Positions 44,937 through 56,094 of a stretch of 64,000 nucleotides of DNA are shown piece by piece. The position numbers and the translations under genes are program-made. Under the pieces are notes generated by a model. The model saw only the letters and a list, made by a program, of their open reading frames with translations. It made no database searches and had not been told where the DNA came from. The stretch is from Zygnema cylindricum (lineage: Eukaryota > Streptophyta > Zygnematophyceae > Zygnematales > Zygnemataceae): contig JBBHKE010001893.1 of NCBI GenBank assembly GCA_037447655.1, positions 26,314 through 90,313 of the forward strand, in the 5' to 3' direction. Each line of letters opens with the position of its first letter. The stretch's first letter is position 1.

Positions 44937-45830
44937 GGTTATGGGCTTGTCCTCAAGAATTCCTATTTTTAACACTCAAAAGTATGCTTACTGGGCGGAT
45001 ATGGTTGAGTCACATTTTGAAAATGCAAGTCTGCTGGACATTGTGGATGGATCACTTGATGAAGCTGATCTAACGTGGGCGAAGAAGAATTCACAGGCTC
45101 GAAATACTGTCAAACTCTGCATTTCGGAAAACATGGTCATGTCGAGGATCAAAATGAAAAAGGCGATCGACATATGGAAGTCTCTAAAGACTTCTTATGA
45201 GAAAGCGAATGTTCTGGAAGAACTCCTGTTGGCTGGAAAAATATGGGACTACAAGTACTCGGGGGGAACAATGGCCGAGTATACCGATAATTTTAGAGCT
45301 CTCATTGATGCTCATGCTTGTGCTGGAGGATCTTTTCCTGAATTCTAGCAAGCTGCACTGATAATTAGGGGTCTTCCTAGTAGCATGAAAGATGCATCTG
45401 ATGAATTGAAAAAGAATGATAAGTCTAGCTAGACTCTTTAGTTAGCTATTAATATTATACTTGAAGAAGAGTCTACGTTAAAGATGCTTAGTGGTGAAAA
45501 GAGCGTAGAAGCATTCAACATTGACTTTGACAGGAAAAGACAGTTTAATCAGTGAAGAAATCAGTTTAATACGTAAAGGAATCAGTTTAATCAGAATCAG
45601 GGTCAGTTTAAACAGTTTAATCAAGGTCAGAATAAACATTCTTTCACTGCTTGTTTTTACTATTCAGAAAGAGGTCATGGTTATAGGTATTGTCCTAAAC
45701 TAAAGAAGGCAAATGAGACAAGATTATATAGGCAAGGATGGCAACAGAGTCAGTTTAACCAAAGCTTTTCTTGTCAGCAGTTACAGAAGAACTCTTTATT
45801 TTCATCATCTGTCACTGAGGAGGATGAGTC
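44878..45830 (+). pseudogene. Element H gag, starting inside the LTR
   Basis: MSTSTTTT starts at 44878 within the LTR. The frame runs through the LTR end and the primer site, where codons 21-23 are GTT ATG GGC, and continues SSRIPIFNTQKYAYW, aligned with the gag start MGPPSRVPIFNG of elements 1, E and F. It is open for 156 codons, then stops (F*QAAL) replace Gln codons. A Gln/Asn-rich FNQ region and a damaged zinc knuckle CFYYSERGHGYRYC (second Cys now Tyr) follow. Confidence 0.8.
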
Positions 45831-45860
45831 ATTGAGCAGGAAGATTCGGAGCTATTTGCA

Positions 45861-46200
45861 ATGGCGGCGGCAATGGAAGGCTCCAAGGACACTGGGTGGA
45901 CAATGGACACCGGAGCATCAGCACATATGTGCTGGAACAAGTCACTTTTTACCAATCTGAAGTCAACATCTGCAAGAAATATTTACTATGCTTGTGGAAT
46001 GAGTGTGCAGACATCTGCACAGGGTGATGTCTCATTGCTGGTAGATGTAGGAGGGAAACCAGTAGAAAGAACACTTCATAATGTTTTATTTGTTCCTGAT
46101 TTCAAAAAGAACCTTTTTTCTACATCTTTGGTTGAGAGTAAAGGTTTTGAGGTCTCCCTTAAAGGAGGTAGGCAGGTTGTGAGCAAGCTAGGCAAAATAG
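45861..46200 (+). pseudogene. Element H protease fragment
   Basis: Open frame with WTMDTGASAHMCWN (active-site DTGA), then NVLFVPDFKKNLFSTSLV, the standard end of copia protease. The downstream gag-pre-integrase domain is absent. Confidence 0.8.
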
Positions 46201-46339
46201 CAGTCACAGGAGTTTGTTTATGTCGATTATTCCATCAAACCTTAGATGTTGTCATAGGGTTTATTTATGTTGATTATTCCATGAAACCCTAAATGTTGTT
46301 TGTTGCGTCTGTGTACGCATATGGAGGATGCATTTCATA

Positions 46340-47231
46340 TGATTGTTCGTCGACCTATTTTTGCTTAGCTTTTTGCATGATAGTTTGGGTGATTTTTCAG
46401 GTCTTCCCTTCCATGACTTCCAAGGGGTTTCCGTGAATCTTTGTTTCTCCAACTTGCTCCAGCCGCCAAGGCTTGTCCGTTCTTAACTCCCCTTCGGATT
46501 TTGATTGTATTCTCTCGGACGAGGATCATACCAACTACTGAATTCCATATCCACCTGGAGTGCGGTAGATCCTGTACCCGGTTTACAATGTTCTCATACT
46601 CATCGGGTAGTTTCATGAGTAAACAATGTACCTTTGCCTTCTCGATTTCTACTTTTCCAGCACACTCTAACTCCATGAAAAGTATAGCCAGCTCATTGCA
46701 GAAATCGAGCATCTTCTCTCCTTTGTGCGAGTATCCATTGATCCTTTCGTCTGCTACCTTCTGTTCCTGAATAGTACCGCTACGGTACATCTCTATCAGC
46801 GCATCCCACAGATCGGATGCCCTTTCCACCTGTAAATGAGGACCAGCGAGTCCTTGTGTGAGATGATGGAGGATAAAATGCTTGGCTGCCATGTTGTTGT
46901 AGTCCCATGTATCGATATCATTCTCCTCATTCCTCGATATAGGAGACATGAAAGCAGATGCGGTAGCTATAGGTGTGGATTTCTCTTTTTCTTTCCCTTT
47001 TTCCATCACGATGCTTTCTCCGTCTTCTGATTCTTTTGATGACGGTGGATCTGGTTTCCTACCAAATGAGTTTCCTCCAAACCCTGGAGGAATAGCAGGA
47101 CCGGATGGGCGCTTCACTCGCCCACTCACTATTTCCCAAAATATTTTCTCACATAGGGCTCCCATCATCCTACTCTCTCAGTAGATGAACCCTGTCCCAT
47201 TGAATATGGGCACCCTAGAGGGTGGGCCCAT
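46340..47231 (-). pseudogene. Element F gag
   Basis: Starts at the ATG (47231-47229) inside the primer site with MGPPSRVPIFNG. A TGA replaces the Trp of the FIYWE motif at about 47178. The frame is then open to 46365 (267 codons from the next Met): ALCEKIFWEIV, NNMAAKHFILHHLTQGLAG, MLDFCNELAILFMELE, LPDEYENIVNRVQDLP. The nucleocapsid zinc knuckle is missing. Confidence 0.85.
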
Positions 47232-47237
47232 AACCTG
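47223..47237 (-). promoter_or_regulatory. Primer-binding site of element F (anticodon-arm iMet type)
   Basis: Minus-strand GGTTATGGGCCCACC adjacent to the LTR end, with gag ATG inside. Confidence 0.8.
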
Positions 47238-48228
47238 CAACTCTGAGACCTCCATAGGTACTCAGAGTAGGTAGCTTTCTAGAAGCCTCTAGGATAACCT
47301 CAGTTCTTTGAGCTTTGTCTGAATATTGCTGACTCACTGACAGAATACAGACTGACCAGACTGCACCCCTTCGAAGGGCTGACTCCCCTGAGTTTGCCAC
47401 AAAAAGAATCCTTGAATTGGCTCCCTTGAGCAGTTAATTATCAATGGTCAAAGATGACCATTTTATACAAAAGCTCTTTGAGAGAGAGGCGGCTATCACT
47501 AATTTTCTAAGTCCTAAACCCCTCTCTAAACCGTCTCTTACTGATGTACGGAACCAATCAATTGAGTGTACCGTACAGAAAGGTACTTAGTCCGAAGTAC
47601 TTTCTGTACGGCCATTGTACGATATGGCCAAAAAGACGACGCTAGCCATATCCGGGTTTGCCATAATATGTCCTGGAGATGCCGTCATCCAATATCATGC
47701 TGCCACGTGTCACCCGTTGTGGTTGTGACCGAAAACCGCCAAATCGACCATTCCGCGATGCCGCATTCTTTCTCCGTTGTTAGATTAATGTCGGCCTTAA
47801 TTTATAGCCGTTAAAAATACAAGTAGTACATTTCCGGTGTAATTCTATTTTTAACTGTCTTTCTGTGATTGCGGTCCGTTTGTCAGTAAATCGAACTTCT
47901 CTTTTTTGTCATCTTTAAGTAGCTATCGTACACTATATACTTCAGCACTGGTCTTAGACTACAGGGTAAGACTAACGGCTACTTTGACAGATGGTAGGTA
48001 CCAGGATCAAATCCTGGGTCCGTCAATCCTTTTGGTAAGTTTACCAAGGATCTACCTTCTGACTGTAGAAGGAGCATAGGCAGCTATGGCTCTAGCTTCC
48101 TCTCCAGCTTTCAGTGAATACGACAAGTATGGGGGCTAGAGAGAGAAGCTAGAAGCAGGCTGCCTCTGCTTTTTCCTGCTCTTATTTAAATCTTTTAACT
48201 AACCTAGAAAATACCTTTTATTTCAACA
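47238..48228 (-). repeat. 5' LTR of element F
   Basis: 991 bp, near-identical to 42591-43572 by eye over most of its length, which points to a fairly young insertion. The conserved palindrome near 47570-47612 (CCGTACAGAAAGGTACTT against AAGTACTTTCTGTACGG) is well preserved. Confidence 0.92.
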
Positions 48229-49324
48229 CCCATCACTTACTTTTTTCAAGTCCATGGGAGTGGTACAACTGTTAGCCTTTTCCATTAGGATTTTTCAAGC
48301 ATATTACCTATTGCTTCTTTCTGAGTAAGTCTGATAATCCTTTTCCCCCTATCTCTCTCCATTTGGTTCCCCATTATATATTTGCCTCACCTAAATCCTT
48401 CATATCAATTTTGCCCCTAAGATCTTTCTTTAGCCTATTGATCTTCTCCAAAGACTTACTCAACACAAGCAGATCATCCACATATATTGCAATAAAAACG
48501 ACACCATTCTCATCTTCAAACATATAGATAGAATGGTCTGAGCTGATCCTGATATATCCCAGACCTGTAAGAAACTCATCTAGTTTCTTATTTTACTATC
48601 GAGGAGCTTGCTTCAGTCCATATAAGGACTTTATGAGCCTGCAGACTTTGCTCTCTTCTCCTGCCTCCACGAAGCCCTCGGGTTGCCTCATGAAAATTTC
48701 TTCCTCTAACTCACCATTAACAAAAGCAATCTTAATGTCCATCTGGTGTATTTCCATGTCTTCCGCTGCTGCCAGACTGAGGAGAATCCTTACTGATGGG
48801 AACCGAACAACAGGAGCAAATGTCTCCTCATAGTCAATCCCCTCCTTTTGGGTAAACCCTTTCGCTACCAATAGAGCATTATATCTCTCAATGGTTTTAT
48901 CTGGGTTCGGTTTTAGTTTAAATACCAATTTACACCCAATAGGTTTTCTGTTTGGAGGACAATCCGCTAGTTCCCAAGTTTTTGCTTCCATGATGGAGGC
49001 CATCTCATCATTTATGGCTATAATCCACCTTTCTTTCTCAGAACTATACACTGCTTTCGAGTAAGACTGAGGCTTATCTGGGTGAGATAGTTTAGTTACC
49101 TTATGAGCGGCATGTTTTTCTTGTATCCTTTTGCTGCTCTTTCTTCCTCCTTCAAACTCTGAAGCTGGAATGGATGGAAGTCTTCGATTTCGCCTCACTG
49201 TCTCATTGGCTCCCCTGTCCATGGGAGCCGGTTCTGGTCCCACTTCTTCTATCTCCTCGAAGTCCATAAGAGTGTGAGATTTCCGGTTACTCTGCTGTAT
49301 CTCACATCTCCCCTGAATCTGCAA
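48229..49324 (-). pseudogene. Element E reverse transcriptase
   Basis: A 242-codon open frame (49324-48596) runs from the linker (GGRKSSKRIQEKHAAHKVTK) through MEAKTWELADCPPNRKPIG, FAPVVRFPSVRILLSLAA, AFVNGELEEEIFM to [13 protein letters not shown]. Two adjacent stops follow, then RT continues with IYVDDLLVLSK (about 48470-48500) to the F insertion at 48233. The YVDD catalytic box is intact, but the stops and the insertion make the protein non-functional. Confidence 0.88.
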
Positions 49325-50360
49325 TCACGCTTTCATTCATGTCTTTTTCGGGAACGACTGAGTTCTCCTCACTTTCGGACTCAAATCTGATTCTTATCTT
49401 CATTCTATATTTGAAAGGGTCAAATGACTTTCCTTCATCCATGACAACTAGGTGTTTGACCAGAATGATATCTTTATTTGCTAAGTTATAGACTCTATAT
49501 CCCTTGACATCCTCATCATATCCCACAAAGTATCCAGGTTTTCCTTTAGCATCTAGTTTCCAGTTTTTCCTATCAGTGTCAAGGCTGTAAACTTGGCTAC
49601 CGAATACTTTAAGGTGTGAGATATATGGTTTCCTTCCAACCCATCTCTCATAAGTTGTCATTTCCTTTACAGTTGAGGTAAAGACTTTATTCTTAATGTA
49701 GTTGGCACAGTTCATTGATTCTGCCCAAAATCTTTTTCCTATTTCCTTGTCTGCCAACATACTGCATGCACTATCTCCTAGTGTTCTATTCAACCTCTCA
49801 GCTTCCCCATTTGTTTCGGGTTATATGGTACGGTTTTCTGGTGCTGCACTCTCTCATCTCTCAAATATTCCTCAAACTGGTTAGAGGTATATTCCCCCCC
49901 ATTATCACTCCTTATTCTCTTAATGGGGGTTTCATGCAACTTCTCACTCTAGGCTTTATATTCTTTGAAGTAAGTTGATGCTTCAGACTTTGTTTTTAGA
50001 AAGTAGACTCTAGAGTTTATAGACCAATCATCAGTTATTGTCGACCAAATCTAGTATTTTCTCACCTCTATATGTGGCGTCTTTGGGAAAGGGAAGTTTG
50101 TGAGCCTTATCTTGAGCACAGCCACTCTAATCATCCATCATTTTATTATCCCCAAACTGAATGCCTTCTACTACCCCAAGCTTTTTCATTTCCCTCAACT
50201 TATCAAAATGCACATACCCCAATTGCTTATGCCAAATCATCAACTTAGGAACACCAACATAATAAGCAATCTTCTTTTCATTACTCAGGTTAAGCCTAAA
50301 CATTCCTTGGCTACCCTTATCTGCCGTGAAGTAAACTTCATCCCCATACTTAGCTGTAAA
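49302..50360 (-). pseudogene. Element E integrase
   Basis: 50360-49990 carries a decayed gag-pre-integrase zinc region (MIWHKQLGYVHFDKLREMKK...SGCAQ). 49970-49800 carries the core with stops and frameshifts. 49793-49302 is an open 163-codon frame starting after the catalytic Glu region (MNRTLGDSACSMLADKEIGK) through TYERWVGRKPYISHLKVFGS to FDPFKYRMKIRIRFESE. Confidence 0.85.
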
Positions 50361-50363
50361 GAC

Positions 50364-50678
50364 TCATTTTCTAGTGAAGGTATCAAACTCTTTTTCACCT
50401 AACACAGACGTAGAGACAAGATTTTCACTCAGCTGAGGAATGTAGAGTACATTTGAGAATGTAAGTATATAAGTCTTACCCTCCACTAAAACTTTCAGAT
50501 CTACTGACCCCACTATATCTGTAATAACCACTCTCCCATCCCTATACTCTATCTTTGCAGTAAGGATCTTTCTTAGCTTAGTGAATAGTTCCTTATCACG
50601 ACACATATGCATGGATGCACCTGAGTCGATAATCCATTGTTCTTGTGGAGCTTCCCGAATTGCTCTAAGGGTACACAT
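50364..50678 (-). pseudogene. Element E protease
   Basis: A 104-codon open frame contains WIIDSGASMHMCRD (active site DSGA) and NVLYIPQLSENLVSTSVLG, the usual copia protease limits. Confidence 0.88.
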
Positions 50679-51501
50679 CTATCTCCGAGGGATCTCCTTC
50701 TCCTCCAAACTCTCGTCAAGAAAAAGCTCCCCATCCTCCTTAGAAGACTCATCCTCGGTTTCTCTTATCACTTTTGTAACCAAAAGTGCCTTTTTCTTCC
50801 CTTCGAAAAAACCCCCACCACGGTTCTCTTGGAGCCTCAGCATCGACAGCTTGACACAATCTACGATGAAGTGTCCCGGCTTTTTGCAAAAATGACAAAG
50901 ACCCTTTGGGGGCCTTCGGTCCTCCAAAATGATCTCTTTCCCCTTTGTACAGTTTCTTCGGATCCTTCCCCCATTGGTCCCCTCCTTTTGCTAGACCTTG
51001 AATGCTCTTTCCTCCTCTCCAAATCTCCAGTGTGTTTTCCTGTACAAGTATCATCCTGACCACAGTGCTCCATTTCCATGAATTATCAAGCATTTCCTGT
51101 ACTCGGTACACTATGTTCTCGTACTCATCTAGTAACTCCATGATAAGGGTGTTAACTTTCATTTTCATATTACCTGTCCACCCGGCACTTTCCATCTCCA
51201 TATACAAACAAGAAAAATCATTACGGTAATCTAACATCTTTCCTCCTTTGTAAGTGTAACTCACTTTCTTTTGCTTAGCCAACTGGAGCTCCTGAATAGT
51301 TCCACCTCTATAAATCTCCACCAAACTCACCCACAACTCCTCGGCCTTGTAAATGTGAAGATGAGAGGTGGCCAAAGCTTGAGTGAGGTGCCTCAGAATG
51401 AAGTTCTTGGCAGCCATGTTTACATCCTCCAACATTTGAGTATCGTTCTCCGCTGTCTTCACGGTCGCCGCTCCCAGTACTGTGGCAATATGAGTGAGGG
51501 G

Positions 51502-52499
51502 TGTTGAAATAAATAGCTTTAGGGTATTTTCTAGATTTTAATATATTACCGGAAAAAAAAGCATGCAGACAGCTTGTCTTCATCTCTTCTCTTTTACCCC
51601 TATACTTGTCGTAGTTACTGAAAGAGAGAGAGAGTGATGGAGCCATGGCTGCCTCAGCTCCATAGACAGGGTTAGAGAGTGACCTTAAGTCAATCTCTAC
51701 AAAAAGGTTGAGTCCAGCAGGACTTGAACCCCTGACTGGTAGAGTGTGGCGTAGCCGTCCACTCTAACCAGTCTGTCGTAGATGTTCGCTAGAGTATATA
51801 AGGTATGATTAATATTTAATGTATGCTTTGTTCCCTAAACCGATTAACAGCAATGTAATTGTAACATCATAAAACAGGTTTAATTTAGTGCGGACTGAAT
51901 ACCGCACGAAACAAATGAATCTAACATTTGTTTCGACAGACGAGATTTAATGTTGGTTCTTATCCAGCGGCATACGTCTTCGTTGAGATCCCGGAAAGGT
52001 CACTTTGGCGGTTTGTGATGTGGCGTGACTTGGAGCCACGTGGAGAGGTGACATTTGGTCGCGAGAATTCTGAGGAACGTACGGACGAGTGAAAAGTGGA
52101 CACGCGTCCGCTTAATAGCTTTGTCGTACATAGGCCGTACAAAAGGTACACCGGCAGTAGTACTTTTTGGTACGGTACAGTATTCTGATTGGTCCGTACT
52201 TTAGTAGATAGAAGTTATTAGAGAGAATCAAGACTTAGAAAATTTTGGTAGGTAGTCACCTCTCCCTTTGAGAGTTTGTACAAATTGGCATTTTTACTGC
52301 CTCATAACTTATCGCCTGCTTTGGCGTTTTCAGAGATTCTTTTTCCTACGGACTCAAGGGAGTCCAGGCTGCACAAGGGTGAAGTTAGATTGTCTGTTTT
52401 TTTGCTTGGTTAGCAGTGGTTGCTGTTGAAAGTGGGTTAGTTAGTAACTATCTAGAGGCCTCCTATATTCTGTAGTCGAATGGAGGACACAGAATTTCA
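51502..52499 (+). mobile_element. Solo LTR G in element E gag, TSD AGGGG
   Basis: 998 bp, TGTTGAAATA...GAATTTCA, with perfect duplications AGGGG at 51497-51501 and 52500-52504. There is no internal sequence, so it arose by LTR-LTR recombination. It contains a reverse-oriented tRNA-like module at 51711-51785 and the GGACTCAAGGGAGTCC hairpin near 52350. It is closest to the E LTR. Confidence 0.94.
51711..51785 (-). ncRNA. Antisense tRNA-like module of LTR G
   Basis: On the minus strand AGACTGGTTAGAGTGG...CCACACTCTACCAGTC can form a long hairpin, followed by the B-box-like GGTTCAAGTCC. Relative to the E module the stem changes from AGAGC/GCTCT to AGAGT/ACTCT, a compensatory C:G to T:A change. 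Confidence 0.5.
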
Positions 52500-52739
52500 A
52501 GGGGTGTCTCTTTCCCTTTCCCCTTTTCGGACACACTGCTGTCCCCATCATCTGCCTCCTCCGCTGAGGCAGCCGTTGCTGCAGGAAACCTTACTCCTCC
52601 AAATCCTGGTGGAGTTCCCGATGATGGACCTTTCACTAGTCCACTGACGATACCCCAGTATCGTTTTTCACACAAAGCCCCCATCATCATGGCTTCTCAA
52701 TAGATGAACACAGATCCATTGAAGGTGGGCACCCTAGAG

Positions 52740-52754
52740 GGTGGGCCCATAACC
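52740..52754 (-). promoter_or_regulatory. Primer-binding site of element E (anticodon-arm iMet type)
   Basis: Minus-strand GGTTATGGGCCCACC directly after the 5' LTR. The gag ATG is 52750-52748. Confidence 0.8.
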
Positions 52755-53754
52755 TGAATTTATGTGTCCTTCATTGGACCACAGAATATAGAAAGCCTCT
52801 AGATACTTTTCACTAACCCACTTCAAGCCACAACCACTGTCGCCCAAGAAGGCAAACTGACAGTTTGACTGCATCCTTCTGCAACCTATACTCCTCGAAT
52901 ACCTAGGAAAAAGAATCACTTAAAACGGCCAACCAGTCGATAAGTTATGAGCCGGCAAAAAATGTCAATTTATACAAAGCTCTCTTAGAGAGAGGTGACT
53001 ACCTACCAAATTTTCTTAAGGCCTAACCCTCTCTCACAACTCCTATCTACTAAAGAACGAACGAATCATATAACTGTAAAGTACAAAAAGGTACTTCGGT
53101 CGATGTCCTTTTTGTACTGCCGGTGTAAGACAAGGCTACTAAGTGGACCCTTGTCACTTTTCCACTCGTTCGTATGTTCTTCGGAATTCCCGCGACCGAA
53201 TGTCATTCTTCCACGCGGCGCCAGGTCATGCCACGTCCATAAAAGCCAAAGTGACCATTCCCCGATCTCGACGATGATGTGCGCCGCCGGATTAAATCCG
53301 ATATTAAATGTCGACCATTGAAACAAATGTCTGATCCATTTGTTTTGCGCAAAATGATGTCCGCACTAAACCTTAACACGTTCTATATTCATTCGTCCAT
53401 ATTTCAGTTACATGGTTTCAATATTATACAATAGTTTAAATACTTATCAAACCATATATCTCGTAACGGACTTCTACGACAGACTGGTTAGAGCTAACGG
53501 CTACGCCGCGCTCTGCTGGTCGGGGGTTCGAGTCCTGCCGGACTCAACCTTTTGTTGAGAGTGACTAAAGTCACTCTTTAGTTTTTCCTATGGAGCTGAG
53601 GCAGCCATGGCTCCATCGCTCTCTCTCTTCTTTAGTGACTACAACAAGTATGGGAGCAAGAGAGAAGAGATGGAGGCAGGTTGTCTGCATTTTCTTTAAC
53701 TGTTTTCGCTAATTTTTTAGACCTAGAAAACTCCAAAAACTACTTATTTCAACA
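52755..53754 (-). repeat. 5' LTR of element E
   Basis: 1000 bp. The tRNA-like module at about 53485-53555 reads ACTGGTTAGAGCTAACGGC, then GGGGGTTCGAGTCCTGCC and TTTT. It is followed by the hAT gene at 53755. Confidence 0.92.
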
Positions 53755-54813
53755 GGCAAGTTGCCATTTATTTGAACACCTGTCAGAGAGGCAAAAGAGG
53801 TGTTGAAATTTATTACCAATCATTACATGAGTCCTGCCATGTTCAACAAAATCTCTGCATTTCGGCTGTTGAAACCTCGAGAGATGAGAGATGAGGTTTG
53901 CGGCAAATTTCGTCATGCTCCAAAGATTTTTACAGGTGAAGGACAGCTTGGAGTCCTTAATGTTTGATGATAGTTACAAGCACGTGATGGGTAAGGATGC
54001 ATACAAGATGAGGGGCTAAAGATTAAATGTCACATTCTGAGCCAAAAGTTTTGGTTGAGAGTGACGTAGGATGTGAAAGTTTCATAGCAGGTGATGCGGC
54101 TAATATTGGAGTATGATAAATGGGCTTTGAACGTGTGGAATCTTATTATGGTTTTCATACCGTTTGTCTGTTTTTGCAGAAGTTATCCATTGATGGAGGT
54201 GAAACAAATTATGAAGCCATACAGGTATTAGAAGTACTGAAGACATCGTTCAGGGGCAGATGGGAGATGGCCTATAGTCCCATGTATGCCGCCGGCTTTG
54301 TACTCGATCTTGAGTACCAAAGTGCTACAAAAATTCGATAATAATGGAAGGCTTTGAGATAATGCTTGAAAAAATGTTATCAAATGTGGAGGAGCAGACA
54401 AAGGCCCGATTTAAGTTGTCTAAATATAGAGGTTTCGATGGTGTTTTTTGAAGGGATGTAACGAAAGCTTGTGATAGGGAGATGTCAATGTGGAATTGGT
54501 GGTAGGAGTTTGGAGGTATCACCTCGATCTTAAAAAAGGTAGCAATTAGAATCCTCGCCCAATGCTTAGTTGCCAGCGCATGTGAGAGGAATTGGTCAAC
54601 CTATGACCACATTCACTCTAATAAAAAAAACAGGCTCACAGCTAAAAGGGCTAAAGATCTAGTATGGGTCTTTAACAATCTTAGATTGTTACACAAGACC
54701 AGGGATATCTGATATGAAGAGGCCATGGTAGCATGGGAGGAAGAGGAAGGGGAGGTAGGGGGGGAAAGGGAGGAGTTTTTTCATGATGACATGTTTAACT
54801 TAGATTTGGAGTA

Positions 54814-56094
54814 AAGAGATTTGCAGTAAGGAGAAATAAAGGAGAGATGTCTTATCACTGCCTGGAACAAGTCGAGATAATTTTAATGTGAAAAATAAAT
54901 CATGTTCTACAAGTTAATGCAAAGATGACTTTTTTCTGCTTTAATGTAAACTTGCCATTCTTCATTGTTGGCATGGTGTAACATTCGCAAGTCAATAGAA
55001 AGATGGTTTTTTTTTTCCTTCCATGTGAACTTGTATATCTTCATTATTGAAATGCTATAATAAGGGCATGTTGAATTAACGACGAAGCAACGTGGTCGCT
55101 GGTCCCTATAGTAGTTGAGCAGTGATACCGCTTCGCCGCTGGTTCAACAACCATGGACGAAGCAATTTGGTCGCTTGTTCAACATCCTGGTTACTGGTTC
55201 AGCGCCGTGGTTGCCGCGTCGCTGGTTTTTTCACTTCACTATTTTTTAGCGTATGCCGTATCGAAAATTTGAAATTTGAAACTTTCAAAAATCTTAAAAT
55301 GTACGGAAATGTACTGGTACATTCTCAGGTGCGCATTTTATAACATTTTTTTCATCGTTAAATCCATATCGTGCGTAGTATTCGCGCGTATGTTTCTTAC
55401 GTATTATACGCACGGGACAACTATGTCTCTAACCTTTAGACTTTAGTGGTCGCCAATCATAGTACATTTCAATCATGCTTGAACCTAGATTGTTTAAACA
55501 TTCACACTGTCACATTCTTGAAAACAAGAACTTATTCTAAAAATTAAAGCATTTGGGGTCGGTCGTTAGATACCTCATCTCAAATGATTGTTTCGAGCAT
55601 TCGGGTTGTGTGCCCATGTTAGGAGACAACAAGAATGGTAAACGACAAACGTCCCTACAAAACTGGAGTACGGCCTAAGAAAAAATTTTGACGACAACAA
55701 TTCGGCGACCTAGTAATTGATTGCAATGTACATACGAAAAGCTGCTTCCATTAGTAATGAAACGATTGGACACTTAAATTGGCTAAAAGCTTTGTCGATT
55801 AATGTGGTATGCGTAATTCAAAATTCAATTTGAAAGCCCTGTATCCGTCACCTTAAGGCAATCTGACGTAGTAATGTGTAAGTGGGCAAAACTCACATTT
55901 GTTTTGTTTTTGACATCACTTCTCCCAAATTTTCAGGCCACATGTGATGGAAGAAAACTTAATGTTAATACGACAATCTCAATAACATTTCAGCAAACTT
56001 AAACCCCCAAAAGAGAGTTTATTAGGGGGCACATACATATTAGTGAGGGATTTTAGCAAGCTCCGCATTTTACTTTGTCGAATAAAAAACATAG
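54814..56094. other. Unannotated interval after the hAT gene
   Basis: No protein recognised. 55080-55230 has several copies of GACGAAGCAA/GTCGCTGGTTCAAC-type words resembling the hairpin block of the C-family LTR, so it may hold a decayed LTR or derived repeat. No hAT terminal repeat could be assigned. Confidence 0.4.

Larger units (their letters stand above)
43937..46310 (+). mobile_element. Element H: Ty1/copia with LTR-initiated gag, 3'-truncated
   Basis: 5' LTR 43937-44936 (TGTTGTTTTT...GAACAACA), immediately followed by GGTTATGGGC. Then gag and protease. After protease (about 46200) the homology stops, and there is no integrase, RT or second LTR. The LTR resembles that of element D (62115-63099). 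The right boundary is uncertain; a short imperfect tandem repeat (GATTATTCCATCAAACCTTAG / GATTATTCCATGAAACCCTA) lies at 46218-46300. Confidence 0.75.
42591..48228 (-). mobile_element. Element F: Ty1/copia inserted in element E, internally deleted
   Basis: LTRs at 47238-48228 (5') and 42591-43572 (3'), with a perfect 5-bp duplication CCCAT at 42586-42590 and 48229-48233. The empty-site equivalent CACTCCCATCATTTACTTTT is seen in F's own RT at about 43815. Internally it keeps gag (about 46340-47231) and part of RT/RNase H (43573-43936). The purine tract, protease, integrase and most of RT are gone, and truncated element H occupies the middle. Confidence 0.92.
50679..52750 (-). pseudogene. Element E gag, split by solo LTR G
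   Basis: Starts at the ATG (52750-52748) in the primer site with MGPPSRVPTFNG. A TGA replaces the same Trp of FIYWE as in element F. The first part ends at 52500 where LTR G is inserted. It resumes at 51501 and is open 51462-50749: NMAAKNFILRHLTQALATSH, MLDYRNDFSCLYMEME, LLDEYENIVYRVQEM. The zinc knuckle appears in a second frame at about 50895-50860 (CHFCKKPGHFIVDC), so there is one frameshift near 50900. Confidence 0.88.
40827..53754 (-). mobile_element. Element E: full-length Ty1/copia, host of nested insertions F, H and G
   Basis: LTRs at 52755-53754 (5') and 40827-41821 (3'). Internal sequence is 41822-42590, 48229-51501 and 52500-52754. Flanks GGCAT (40822-40826) and GGCAA (53755-53759) are a target duplication with one mismatch inside the hAT gene. 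Minus-strand order: PBS, gag, protease, integrase, RT, RNase H, purine tract (reverse of CTCCCTTTATTATCT). Removing F and G restores a continuous copia internal region. Confidence 0.93.
40008..54813 (+). pseudogene. hAT-superfamily transposase (BED finger, DUF659, hAT dimerisation), split by element E
   Basis: 40008-40826 and 53755-54813 form one interrupted coding remnant. It has a BED-like finger CNY...ATRIRNHLLG...IRAC, then the DUF659 pattern with ITSDGWTTVDDRPLHNIL (about 40520-40570) and NVVQVVTDSA (about 40690). AHILDLLLEDKG ends at the insertion and continues KLPFI after it. Then come FITNHYMSPAMF (about 53810), MYAAGFVLDLEY (about 54285) and the C-terminal dimerisation block ACERNWSTYDHIHSNKKNRL (about 54580). 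Stops (ND*PF, PFI*TP, RDI*YE) and missing pieces show it is dead. It is the oldest layer of the 40-54 kb nest. Confidence 0.88.
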
